Source: Alloacidobacterium dinghuense
Lineage (GTDB): Bacteria; Acidobacteriota; Terriglobia; Terriglobales; Acidobacteriaceae
Length of the DNA: 64,000 nt
NCBI RefSeq assembly: GCF_014274465.1
Contig: NZ_CP060394.1
Location: 1,860,001-1,924,000 of the forward strand
Direction of reading: 5' to 3'
The position numbers and the translations under genes are program-made. A model generated the notes under the pieces. The model was not told the origin of the DNA. It worked only from the letters and a program-made list of their open reading frames with translations, and made no database searches. Shown piece by piece: positions 26,428-36,441 of the stretch (positions within the stretch are counted from its first letter, which is position 1; each line of letters begins with the position of its first letter).

Positions 26428-26903
26428 GAAGCGTGCTCCTTTGTGAGATCAGCCAGCGTAGCGTGGGATGCGCGGATGTAGTCGACGGGCGAGACAATGA
26501 TCTGGGTGCCGCGCGTTCCCGCCGAGACGGAGATCACATCGAAAAGCTCAAGCGTCTCGTCGGCGTAGACAGGGAAGTTCTTCTTAGCGCCAAAGACGGT
26601 GACACCACCACGAATGTAGCCCGTGAGCGGCTGAATCTCTTTGAGAGAAACCATTTCGGCCTTACGGGTTCCCGCAGCATTCGCGAGCTTCTTGAAGTCG
26701 AGCTCGGCATTGCCGGGAACCACGGCAAAGGCGTGCTCCTTGTCGCTGGTAACACAGAGCAGCGTCTTGAAAACCTGCTCTGGCGGAAGCCCAATCTTTT
26801 CCGCGACAAGAATAGCGGAGAAGTCTTCGCTATCGAGTTCGTATTCACGCAGCTCATATTGAATACCGAGAGAGTCGAGATAGCGGGCGGCGTTGGTCTT
26901 CAT
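26424..26903 (-). CDS. ybaK: YbaK/EbsC-type aminoacyl-tRNA deacylase (Cys-tRNA(Pro) type)
   Basis: The 159-residue protein begins MKTNAARYLDSLGIQYELREYE and has the YbaK core VAEKIGLPPEQVFKTLLC, AFAVVPGNAELDFKKLANAAG, MVSLKEIQPLTGYIRGGVTVFGAKKN and VSAGTRGTQIIVSP. These residues line the editing-domain pocket that hydrolyses Cys-tRNA(Pro). It is embedded between ccmA and ccmB by ATGA overlaps on both sides, and there is no known functional link with heme delivery. Co-regulation may simply reflect operon drift. Confidence 0.9.
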   Translation of the reverse strand: MKTNAARYLDSLGIQYELREYELDSEDFSAILVAEKIGLPPEQVFKTLLCVTSDKEHAFAVVPGNAELDFKKLANAAGTRKAEMVSLKEIQPLTGYIRGGVTVFGAKKNFPVYADETLELFDVISVSAGTRGTQIIVSPVDYIRASHATLADLTKEHAS

Positions 26904-27562
26904 GCGTGGATCGCGCTTCTCTGTGGTTTCTCAACGACCGCGCTCAAGCTGCCCGCAACCAACGTAATCAGCGAATCCGCAAGCGGCTCGGCTAGCTCGC
27001 GCTGATGCGTCGTCAGCACAATCGTCCGCTGCTCGGCCTTGATTCCGGCCAGCAGATCGAGCATCTGGTGCGCGCTGCCGATGTCCATGTTGGAAAAAGG
27101 CTCATCGAGCAGTAGCAGATCCGGCTTCGAAAGCAGAACACGAGCCAGCGCTGCCCGCTGACGCATCCCTTGTGAATACTGCCCCACCGGACGAGTAAGC
27201 GCCGGATCGAGGCCAACGGAGCGCAAAGCCTCTTCCGGCACCAGGCATACCTTTGCACGATAAAGATCGCCAAAGTAGCGAAGGTTCTCCACAGCCGTGT
27301 ATTCGTCGTAGAGCATCGGAGCGTGGCTCATATAGCCAATGCGATCGCGCGCGTCATGTGAAGCGGTTCCCAGCACTTTGACCGTTCCATATGTAGGCCG
27401 CAGTAATCCGGCGAGAATGCGTAACAAGGTAGACTTACCGGCGCCGTTTTCTCCAAGAAGCACGTAGCAGCGACCCGCTTCGAGGGTGAGCGAAACCTTG
27501 CGCAGCGCGGCAAATGTGCCGTAGAGCTTCGAGACGGTCTCCAGTTGTGCGGTGATCGACAT
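26900..27562 (-). CDS. ccmA: Heme exporter ATPase CcmA
   Basis: An ABC ATPase of about 220 residues with Walker A GENGAGKSTLLRILAG, signature YSQGMRQRAALARVLLSKPDLLLLDEPFSNMD (C-loop and Walker B) and the H-loop TTHQ. The early TYGTVKVLGTASHDARDRIGYMSH segment fits the CcmA type. The chosen start is the ATG at 27562; the codon two triplets upstream (27568) is TTG. It powers the heme-handling ABC complex with CcmB. It follows ccmE by 49 bases and overlaps ybaK by ATGA. Confidence 0.88.
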   Translation of the reverse strand: MSITAQLETVSKLYGTFAALRKVSLTLEAGRCYVLLGENGAGKSTLLRILAGLLRPTYGTVKVLGTASHDARDRIGYMSHAPMLYDEYTAVENLRYFGDLYRAKVCLVPEEALRSVGLDPALTRPVGQYSQGMRQRAALARVLLSKPDLLLLDEPFSNMDIGSAHQMLDLLAGIKAEQRTIVLTTHQRELAEPLADSLITLVAGSLSAVVEKPQRSAIHA

Positions 27563-27611
27563 GCGCAAAAATCAGTTTACAGGCTCAGGGCCCATAAGCC
27601 TGATTCCCGCG

Positions 27612-28067
27612 TCACCGAGGTGGAACGACCGATGCCGTGCTTGCGGGTGTGGCCGCCGGAGCCTGACCTGGCGGGGGCGGAGCATACTTCGAGGCACACT
27701 TGGCCTGCAACTGCGTCGCGTGGAATACCCCATCACGTCCAAAGGTGCCGATGGCAAGAGCCTGCGAATTGTCTTTGAAGGTATCCGGCGGCGGCTCATC
27801 GCCCTTGTAGGAAACGCGAAGCGTGCGGGTGTTTTCAACGAGCACGAAATCGGCGTCGGAGCCCTTGTGCTGGATGGAGCCGGGCTGCACATTTCCAGCA
27901 ACGCGCAAATGGCGCGTATAAGCCTTGTTACCCATCCCTTGCAGTTCCTGAATCGTGACGTAGTAGCTCTTGTTGGCCTGAACGCCGCTCACTGCAAGGT
28001 AGATGATGGCGCCAAGAATGACTACGATAGCGATGCCGATGCGCGTGCCCTGATTGGTGCTCTTCAT
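27612..28067 (-). CDS. ccmE: Periplasmic heme chaperone CcmE, Cys-type
   Basis: The protein has an N-terminal anchor (GIAIVVILGAIIYLAVSG) and the CcmE OB-fold domain (LRVAGNVQPGSI, DADFVLVENTRTLRVSYKGDEPPDTF-like segment, QALAIGTFGRDGVFHATQL). It ends with CASKY (C124 to Y128, counting from ATG 28067), whereas the classic E. coli protein uses HDENY with a covalent histidine. A C-x3-Y motif instead of H-x3-Y is known for a CcmE subgroup of archaea and some anaerobic or deep-branching bacteria. The C-terminus is a Pro/Ala-rich tail. It is the first gene of the ccm group. GTG 28076 is an alternative start. Confidence 0.88.
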   Translation of the reverse strand: MKSTNQGTRIGIAIVVILGAIIYLAVSGVQANKSYYVTIQELQGMGNKAYTRHLRVAGNVQPGSIQHKGSDADFVLVENTRTLRVSYKGDEPPPDTFKDNSQALAIGTFGRDGVFHATQLQAKCASKYAPPPPGQAPAATPASTASVVPPR

Positions 28068-28142
28068 AGCTGTCACTATTTTACTGCGGATTCAGAAACG
28101 ATCTACCTTTAAGAGATCAAAGCAGTTTCACGATGTTTATAA

Positions 28143-29705
<1,563 letters not shown>

Positions 29706-29759
29706 AACGCACGCTCTGGAAGCGTTTACATCAAGATGCGGATCGTGTAAGAAGAGTGC

Positions 29760-31856
29760 ATGCGAACTGCCAACTCTTCGAGATCTGCACTTGGCCTTTG
29801 CGTCGTTCTTCTCTCAGCGTTTCTCCCTTGTGTTGCGCGGTCGCAGGAGCCGGTAACGGCTCGCACGCCCGCAACACCGCTTGTCCTGCATGATCCGTAT
29901 TTCAGCGTTTGGTCATTTGATGATGACTTGACCGCCGGTCCAACACGACACTGGACGGGCACGCGTCAGCAGATGGCAGGGCTCGTACGCATTGATGGAA
30001 AGACTTTTCGCTTTCTTGGTGATGACCGCGACACGCCCGCGTTGAAACAAGTCTCTCGCGCCATCTGGCCCACGCGCACAATCTACGATTTCGAAGATGC
30101 TGGAATTCACCTCACCCTGACCTTTTTCACACCAGCATTGCCGCAGGATCTCGACGTGCTCTCGCACCCTGTGACCTACGTGAGCTGGGATGTACGCTCC
30201 ATAGACGACCAACCGCACGCAACATCGCTCTACTTTGATGCTTCCGCACAGTTGGCCACGAACACCGACGATGACACGGTCGTTTGGGGCCGCGAACGAG
30301 TTGGCGACATGCAGGCACTGCGCATTGGCACGAACGCGCAGCCCGTGCTCGCGAAGTCAGGCGACAACCTGCGTATCGACTGGGGCTGGTTGTACGTGGC
30401 TGTTCCGCCACAAGCGGGCACAGAAACAGCAGCCAGCAGCTACGCTGCCCGCGAGCAATTCGCCAAAGACGGAACGCTGCCCACGAGCGACGATCTCGAT
30501 ATGCCGAGCGCTGTGAAGCAGGGGCTGCCGCTGCTGGCCGTGCGCTTCGGTCTCGGCAGCGTAGGAAGCACTCCTGTTTCGCGCCGCGTTCTGCTGGCAT
30601 ACGACGATCGTTTTTCCATCGAATACCTCAATCGCCGCCTGCGCGCTTACTGGCGTCGCAACGGTATGACGACCGCTGAGATGCTGCAGAAGGCCGAGGC
30701 CGAGGAATCATCGCTGCGCTCGCGTGCCGAGGCATTTGACAAAGAGCTTGTCGCGGACCTCGAACACGAAGGCGGCGCGCACTATGCACAACTGGCAACG
30801 CTCGCCTATCGGCAGACCATCGCCGCTCACAAGCTCGTCGCCGATGTCGATGGCACGCCGATGCTCTTTTCAAAGGAAAACTTCAGCAACGGCTGCATCG
30901 ACACCGTCGACGTAACCTACCCGTCAGCGCCATTTTTCCTGCTGCTCAATCCAAAGCTGCTGCAGGCGCAACTGGAACCGATGTTCGCCTATGCCAGTCT
31001 GGCTCGCTGGCGCTGGCCGTTCGCGCCGCATGATCTCGGCACCTATCCGCTGGCTAACGGACAGGTCTACGGCGGCGGCGAGCGCACCGAAGAAGACCAG
31101 ATGCCGGTCGAAGAGAGCGGCAACCTCATCATTCTCACTAACGCTCTTGCACATGCGCAAAACTCAGGGGACTTCGCGCAGAAATACTGGCCGGTGCTCA
31201 CCAAGTGGGCCCAATACCTCAAAGAAAAGGGCATGGACCCGGAGAACCAGCTCAGCACCGACGACTTCGCCGGACACCTCCCGCACAACACCAACCTCTC
31301 CATCAAGGCCATTGAGGCCCTCGGCAGCTATGCGCAGCTTGCCGACCGCCTTGGGAAAAAGCAGGAGGCATCCGAATACCGCAAGCTCGCCGAGCAGATG
31401 GCTGCGAAATGGAAAGATATGGCCGTCGATGGCGATCACTACAAGCTAGCCTTTGACCAATCCGGCAGCTGGAGCCAGAAGTACAACCTGGTGTGGGACC
31501 GCGTGCTCGGCTTGCACCTGTTCTCTCCGCAAATCGTCGATCAGGAACTCGCCTTTTACTTGAAGCACCAGAATGCCTTCGGCCTGCCGCTCGACAACCG
31601 CAAGACCTACACCAAGCTCGACTGGATTGTCTGGACGGCAACACTGAGCACGAAACAGAACGATTTCATTGCGCTCACTGACCCGCTGTACAAATTCATG
31701 ACCGAATCGCCGACGCGCGTTCCGCTGAGCGACTGGTTTGAGACAACGGATGGCAAACAGGTGGGTTTCCAGGCGCGGTCTGTGGTCGGCGGCGTTTATA
31801 TGAAAATGTTGGCCGATCCGCAGATGTGGTCGAAGTGGACAGGGAAGGCAAAATAA
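29760..31856 (+). CDS. Exported glutaminase-like protein (DUF4965/DUF5127/DUF1793 type)
   Basis: The protein of 698 residues has an N-terminal signal peptide (about residues 1-28, ending near VARSQE). The first domain includes LHDPYFSVWSFDDDLTAGPTRHWTGTRQQMAGLVRIDGKTF, a strongly conserved start of the fungal/bacterial glutaminase-like family. The later part has the (alpha/alpha) barrel (AYRQTIAAHKLVAD, FSKENFSNGCIDTVDVTYPSAPFFLLLNP, ANGQVYGGGERTEEDQMPVEESGNLIILTNAL, LPHNTNLSIKAIEAL). Hydrolysis of glutamine or of glutaminyl-like amides outside the cytoplasm is the usual annotation, but the activity of bacterial members is not well proved. It is followed by a convergent peptidase gene. Confidence 0.82.
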   Translation: MRTANSSRSALGLCVVLLSAFLPCVARSQEPVTARTPATPLVLHDPYFSVWSFDDDLTAGPTRHWTGTRQQMAGLVRIDGKTFRFLGDDRDTPALKQVSRAIWPTRTIYDFEDAGIHLTLTFFTPALPQDLDVLSHPVTYVSWDVRSIDDQPHATSLYFDASAQLATNTDDDTVVWGRERVGDMQALRIGTNAQPVLAKSGDNLRIDWGWLYVAVPPQAGTETAASSYAAREQFAKDGTLPTSDDLDMPSAVKQGLPLLAVRFGLGSVGSTPVSRRVLLAYDDRFSIEYLNRRLRAYWRRNGMTTAEMLQKAEAEESSLRSRAEAFDKELVADLEHEGGAHYAQLATLAYRQTIAAHKLVADVDGTPMLFSKENFSNGCIDTVDVTYPSAPFFLLLNPKLLQAQLEPMFAYASLARWRWPFAPHDLGTYPLANGQVYGGGERTEEDQMPVEESGNLIILTNALAHAQNSGDFAQKYWPVLTKWAQYLKEKGMDPENQLSTDDFAGHLPHNTNLSIKAIEALGSYAQLADRLGKKQEASEYRKLAEQMAAKWKDMAVDGDHYKLAFDQSGSWSQKYNLVWDRVLGLHLFSPQIVDQELAFYLKHQNAFGLPLDNRKTYTKLDWIVWTATLSTKQNDFIALTDPLYKFMTESPTRVPLSDWFETTDGKQVGFQARSVVGGVYMKMLADPQMWSKWTGKAK

Positions 31857-31903
31857 ACTGCCCCCCCTCCCACTGCTTTGCACGGAGATCGTTTCGGGCT
31901 CGT

Positions 31904-33973
31904 TCAAGCCACGTTCAGTTGCTTCAGCAAAAACGCGTAGTCCATCGCGATTTCCTTCAGATAGTCGTAGCGTCCCGATGCGCCGCCATGTCCGGCTGTC
32001 ATATTCGTGTGCAGCAGCAGGGAATTGTCGTCCGTTTTGAGAGTGCGCAGCTTCGCCACATACTTGGCTGGCTCCCAATACATGACCTGGCTGTCGTAGA
32101 GCGACGTCTTCACCAGCATTGCTGGATACGCCTTCGCCTCAAGGTTGTCATACGGGGAGTAGCTGAGCATGTAGTCGAATGCTGCTTTCTCATTCGGATT
32201 ACCCCACTCTTCATATTCAGGAACTGTCAGCGGTAGCGAGGCATCGAGCATGGTGTTCATCACGTCGACAAAGGGAACATGCGAAATCACGGCGCGGAAG
32301 AGATCGGGACGAATGTTGGCGACGGCGCCCATCAGCAATCCGCCAGCGCTGCCGCCTTCCATGGCAACCCGTCCGGGTTCACCGTAGCCGTTTGCGAGCA
32401 GGTATTCGGCCGCGGCGATGAAGTCGGTGAAGGTATTGCGCTTCTGCATCAGCCGTCCGGCATCGTGCCACGGCTTGCCCAGATCGCCTCCGCCGCGAAT
32501 ATGCGCGTAGGCCATCACAAAGCCGCGGTCGAGCAGGCTAAGGCGGTTGCCGTTAAATCCAATTGGCAGCGAATATCCGTACGAGCCGTAGCCGTAGACG
32601 TAGAGCGGATTCTTGCCGCGCTCAAATTTGTCTTTCCGGTAAACCAGCGAAACTGGAACGGTGACGCCATCAGCAGCCGAGGCAAAGACGCGCTCCGAAG
32701 CGTACAGCGTGCGATCGAAGCCGCCGGGAATTTCAAGCTGCTTGAGCAGCTTCGATTCGCCGGTCGTGACGTCGTATTCGTACACCGAACTCGGCGTAAC
32801 CAGGGACTGGTAGGCGTAGCGGTACGTCGTGGTGTCGAAGATGCGATTCTGATGCGGATGCGCGCTGTAGACCGGCTCGGGAAAAGCAATCTCCACCGAG
32901 TTCGGCGTTTCCGTGCCATCTCCGGAAAAGCGCAGCACACGCAAGTGTTGCAGGCCGTCGCGGCGTTCACAGGCAACGTAGAATCCTTTGAATAGATCAA
33001 CTTCCTCAAGCATTACATCGGCTCTGTGGGGAAGCATTTCTGTCCAGTTCACGATCTCCGGGCTATCCACCGGAACAGTCACCAGCCGGAAATTGCGGCC
33101 TGTGTCGTTTACGCGAATGAAGAACAGCCCGTTGCGGTGGTCGAGGTAGTACTCAATGTTGTCACGGCGTGGAGCTACCAGGCGAAACGCGGCCTCTGGC
33201 GTATCCGCTGGCAGGAACTGCGCCTCGCTCGTTGTGTGGCTTCCGGCCTCAAGCACGATGTATTTGTCATCGCGCGTGCGTCCAGCACCGATGTTGAAGC
33301 GCTCGTCCGTTTCTTCGTAAACGAGCACATCCTGCGCGTGCGAAGTGCTGAGCGTGTGACGAAAAAGCTGATACTGCCGTTTCTGCTCCTCATCCTCGAC
33401 GGTATAGAAGAGCGTCTTGTTATCTGTGGCCCAGACGATGGAACCGACGCGCTCGACGCGCTCGGAGAGAAGCTCACCTGTGCGGAGATCCTTGACCTGC
33501 AGCGTGTACTGCCGGAAGCCCTTGTTGTCGACCGAATAGGCGAGCAGGTTGCCGTCATCGGAGACGGCTGTCGCGCCGACCGCCATGAAGCTCTCACCCT
33601 CGGCGAGCTTGTTCACATCCAGAATCACCGCTTCTGGAGCATCCAGGGAGCCCGGCTTACGGCAAAAGATTGGATACTGCAGCCCTTCTTCGGTGCGCGT
33701 GTAGTACCAGTAGTCGCCATCGCGAAAGGGAACCGAGACGTCGGTCTCCTTGATGTGGCTCAACATCTCGCGATAGAGCTTCTCCTGCAGCTCCGTCGTC
33801 GGCTCAAGAACCGCAGTAGTGTAATCGTTCTCTGCCTTGAGATAGGCGAGCGTATCGGGGCTCTCTTTATCGCGGAGCCACGCGTAGTTGTCAACCAGCG
33901 TGTGGCCGTGCAGCGCGGTTTCGGTGTGTTGGGGCTTTGCCACGGGAGGAGTGAGGCGTGTCGCAGTCGTCAT
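31904..33973 (-). CDS. Oligopeptidase B-like S9 serine peptidase
   Basis: The N-terminal 430 residues form the beta-propeller of prolyl oligopeptidase family proteins. The C-terminal alpha/beta hydrolase has the nucleophile elbow GGSAGG with S542, acid D627 (TSLYDSQV) and H662 (TAGHGGASGRY). The MAYAHIRGGGDLGKPWHDAGR and PFVDVMNTMLDASLPLTVPEYEEWGNP segments match PtrB/oligopeptidase B, which cuts after basic residues in short peptides. No signal peptide is seen, so it is probably cytoplasmic or periplasm-adjacent. It is divergent from the YkgJ-like gene. Confidence 0.88.
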   Translation of the reverse strand: MTTATRLTPPVAKPQHTETALHGHTLVDNYAWLRDKESPDTLAYLKAENDYTTAVLEPTTELQEKLYREMLSHIKETDVSVPFRDGDYWYYTRTEEGLQYPIFCRKPGSLDAPEAVILDVNKLAEGESFMAVGATAVSDDGNLLAYSVDNKGFRQYTLQVKDLRTGELLSERVERVGSIVWATDNKTLFYTVEDEEQKRQYQLFRHTLSTSHAQDVLVYEETDERFNIGAGRTRDDKYIVLEAGSHTTSEAQFLPADTPEAAFRLVAPRRDNIEYYLDHRNGLFFIRVNDTGRNFRLVTVPVDSPEIVNWTEMLPHRADVMLEEVDLFKGFYVACERRDGLQHLRVLRFSGDGTETPNSVEIAFPEPVYSAHPHQNRIFDTTTYRYAYQSLVTPSSVYEYDVTTGESKLLKQLEIPGGFDRTLYASERVFASAADGVTVPVSLVYRKDKFERGKNPLYVYGYGSYGYSLPIGFNGNRLSLLDRGFVMAYAHIRGGGDLGKPWHDAGRLMQKRNTFTDFIAAAEYLLANGYGEPGRVAMEGGSAGGLLMGAVANIRPDLFRAVISHVPFVDVMNTMLDASLPLTVPEYEEWGNPNEKAAFDYMLSYSPYDNLEAKAYPAMLVKTSLYDSQVMYWEPAKYVAKLRTLKTDDNSLLLHTNMTAGHGGASGRYDYLKEIAMDYAFLLKQLNVA

Positions 33974-34070
33974 AGCTTACTTAGAATATCGTCCAGCCTC
34001 ATCGATGCCAAAACTGCGGCTTCAGGGCAACCCCAATCAGGTCAGATACAATGGGCAACGCGCCTTGATT

Positions 34071-34871
34071 ATGTCCGACACTCCCCAGCCCTCGCCCGCG
34101 GTAGAAGTCGCATTCTCGCTGCGTATTGGCGAGGGGACGCTCAACGCCAAGCTCGACGTTCCGGCAGGCAAGACCACACTGACCGAGCTGCTCCCTATTC
34201 TGCAGAACTTCGACAGCAGCATAATCGATCACGTTGTGAGCGAGGCCACGGGGGCAGGACATCCCGTCTCCTGCCGTGCCGGATGCGGTGCATGCTGCCG
34301 CCAGATGGTCCCGCTCAGCATCTTCGAGGCGGAGTTTCTCAGTAAATGGTTCAGCACTCTACCAGTGGAGCGCCAGGCTGAGCTTGAAGAACGTTTCCGC
34401 CGCGCGCTCATCCGTCTCAAAGAGGCCGGTGTGCTCGACAAGATCATGGACCCGAACTGGGGCACCGATGAAAAGTCTTTCGTGCAGATGGCGGTCGATT
34501 ATTTTCACGCGGGTGTTCCATGTCCGTTTCTTGAGGACGAGAGTTGCAGCATCCACCCGATCCGTCCGCTCATCTGTCGCGAATATCTCGTCACCTCCCC
34601 GGCAGAACTCTGTCAGGACCCTTCGGTTCATCAGATCAGCGCAATTCACCTGCCGATCATGCTGTCGCAGGCACTGTACAAAATGGGCCAGGAATTAACG
34701 CGCGATCCGCGCGGATGGATGCCGCTGATTTTTCTGCTTGCCTGGGGCAAGCGCGGCGTAAAGCCAGGCGATTACTTTTCGGGAACCGGTCAGGAAGTGC
34801 TGCGCATGTTTATGGAGCACCTCACAAATGAACCACCAGCAGCGGGTGCAACTCTGATGCAGCCGCGATAA
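34071..34871 (+). CDS. YkgJ-family cysteine cluster protein
   Basis: The start at 34071 (ATG of MSDTPQPSP) is preferred, since the longer frame back to 33888 overlaps the divergent peptidase gene. The 266-residue protein carries the cysteine cluster pattern CRAGCGACCRQMVPLS, followed by VPCPFLEDESCSIHPIRPLICREYLVTSPAELC, the zinc/iron-chelating arrangement of YkgJ-type proteins. The N-terminal 60 residues are a non-diagnostic extension. Many family members are linked to metal binding, but no reaction is known. It is convergent with the next gene. Confidence 0.85.
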   Translation: MSDTPQPSPAVEVAFSLRIGEGTLNAKLDVPAGKTTLTELLPILQNFDSSIIDHVVSEATGAGHPVSCRAGCGACCRQMVPLSIFEAEFLSKWFSTLPVERQAELEERFRRALIRLKEAGVLDKIMDPNWGTDEKSFVQMAVDYFHAGVPCPFLEDESCSIHPIRPLICREYLVTSPAELCQDPSVHQISAIHLPIMLSQALYKMGQELTRDPRGWMPLIFLLAWGKRGVKPGDYFSGTGQEVLRMFMEHLTNEPPAAGATLMQPR

Positions 34872-34877
34872 GTCAGG

Positions 34878-35441
34878 CTAGTTTTTTTCAAGAAGCATCA
34901 ACGCCGCGAGCGCGGCTGTTTTCTCATCCTTTGTCCATGGTGGTCCAATCGAACGCCCTAGAGCCGAAAGGCGGCTCATCGTCTCTGTATCCAAGTCGCG
35001 CTCACGAAATCCAGTGACCGGAACACACAGCTTCTCAAAAGCTTCACGAAAAATCCGACGGAAAAATTCACCCTCCGCCGTGTGAATGAGAGCATGCGAA
35101 GCCAGAATGTCAGGAAGAGGCGGTAAAGCGCGTCCAGAAGCAAGCAACAGCGCGCAGCCTGCAAGGTTACAGCCACGTCCGCGCAGATCACTCAGGAACG
35201 CATCGAGAATCGCAAGCGCCAACCGATTCGAAGCCGCTGCGCAATCTGAGATGTGCTTTTCCGCCGCCGCAATCGCCATGCTTTCCGCAAAGTGATACGG
35301 CTGCTTTGCTCCAGGCTTCGTGGGATCGATGACGACGATGTGCTTGCGGTCAACGATCTGCGGCGCAGAAGTGTCGCCAGAAACAGCCACCAGCGCGCCC
35401 CAGCCGGAGTGCACGCGAACGCCGATGGCCGCGGCCTTCAT
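34878..35441 (-). CDS. Hypothetical protein, third gene of the kinase/CsgG operon
   Basis: A 187-residue soluble protein. It begins KAAAIGVRVHSGWGALVAVSGD, which has the look of the first beta strands of an RNase H/actin-like fold, and contains HFAESMAIAAAEKHISDC, LALAILDAFLSDL, CALLLASGRALPPL and a final DEKTAALAALMLLEKN. I do not recognise a family name. It starts one base after the CsgG-like gene stop, so it is translated from the same message. The likely role is tied to that operon, but no function can be given. Confidence 0.72.
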   Translation of the reverse strand: MKAAAIGVRVHSGWGALVAVSGDTSAPQIVDRKHIVVIDPTKPGAKQPYHFAESMAIAAAEKHISDCAAASNRLALAILDAFLSDLRGRGCNLAGCALLLASGRALPPLPDILASHALIHTAEGEFFRRIFREAFEKLCVPVTGFRERDLDTETMSRLSALGRSIGPPWTKDEKTAALAALMLLEKN

Positions 35442-35442
35442 G

Positions 35443-36429
35443 CTATGGAGTCTTTACCGTGTCGCCTGTCTGCGGCTTGCCCGATCCGCTGAAGGTACCA
35501 ACCGCCGAACTCGCGTCGACGCTGGTAATCGTCAGCTGCCCCACTGCGTTTTCAATCGACCGCAGCGGCTTGCCGGTTGCCGGGTCTTTCACCACGCGCA
35601 CCACACGCGAAACCGCGAGTTTGTCGCCAACCTTCAGACCAGCGGAGGTACCGACGTTGACAATCACGCTGTCCGGAGCCGACGCATCCGCGATCAGGCC
35701 GTTGACCGAAACCGTGGGCGCGACAATCGTGGGCAGCTTCGCGCTGTCTGCATTCAGATTCGTTGCCAGATCCGTGACCGCCTTCGTCGTGGCCTCGCCG
35801 ATAATCGTCTGGGCAAAGTTGCTGCTGCCCATTCCTGCACCGCCGCCGCCAAAGCCGCCAGTGCCGGCGCCGCCGCCGCTCAGCATCGCGCCCGAGCGCG
35901 CCGATTCGCCCTTGCCGCTGGCCGAGGCGAGAATCTCGCCCGTATTGACGTCAATCATGCGAGCGGTGATCGCAACTTCAGCCTTCGACTTCGACGTTCC
36001 GACGCCGCCCAGCCCATAGCCGCTGCCCCACTTGCCCAGCATGCCGCCGATGTTCTTGTTCTGGTCGTCGCGCCCGAACTGCGTAATGTCGCCGGTGATC
36101 ACCGCGTCCACGCCCAGAACGTGCCCAATCTTCGCCGCTGTCGCCGAATCCGCACGATTGCTGTTCGAAAAATTCTGCTCATTCAGAATCTTGTCGATCT
36201 GGTTGCGCTCGATCACGCGATAGGTCCCGTCGTTTACCAGTTCGTTGATCAGCATGTCCGAGATTCCCTTGCCGATATCGACATTCGTGCCGAAGATCGC
36301 CTGCGACGCCGACATCACCGTGGCATAGTTGAAATCGAGCACCGCTACTTTGTGCTTGACCGGTTGCTGCGCGACAACCGTCGAGCCCATTACCAGAAAT
36401 GTGAAGAGAGCCGAAACTACGGTACGCAT
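35443..36429 (-). CDS. CsgG/HfaB-like exported protein
   Basis: The 328-residue protein has an N-terminal signal (VVSALFTFLVMGSTVVAQ) and the CsgG-like core KVAVLDF, GKGISDMLINELVNDGTYRVIERNQIDKIL, LGVDAVITGDITQFG, and VNTGEILASASGKGES. A Gly-rich insertion (about 190-215) and a C-terminal domain with VNVGTSAGLKVGDKLAVSR, found in many soil bacteria, follow. CsgG itself is a lipoprotein secretion pore, but here no lipobox Cys is present after the signal, so it may be a periplasmic or non-lipidated homologue. It lies 12 bases after the kinase gene and one base before the hypothetical gene. Confidence 0.82.
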   Translation of the reverse strand: MRTVVSALFTFLVMGSTVVAQQPVKHKVAVLDFNYATVMSASQAIFGTNVDIGKGISDMLINELVNDGTYRVIERNQIDKILNEQNFSNSNRADSATAAKIGHVLGVDAVITGDITQFGRDDQNKNIGGMLGKWGSGYGLGGVGTSKSKAEVAITARMIDVNTGEILASASGKGESARSGAMLSGGGAGTGGFGGGGAGMGSSNFAQTIIGEATTKAVTDLATNLNADSAKLPTIVAPTVSVNGLIADASAPDSVIVNVGTSAGLKVGDKLAVSRVVRVVKDPATGKPLRSIENAVGQLTITSVDASSAVGTFSGSGKPQTGDTVKTP

Positions 36430-36441
36430 GGATACTGTCTC

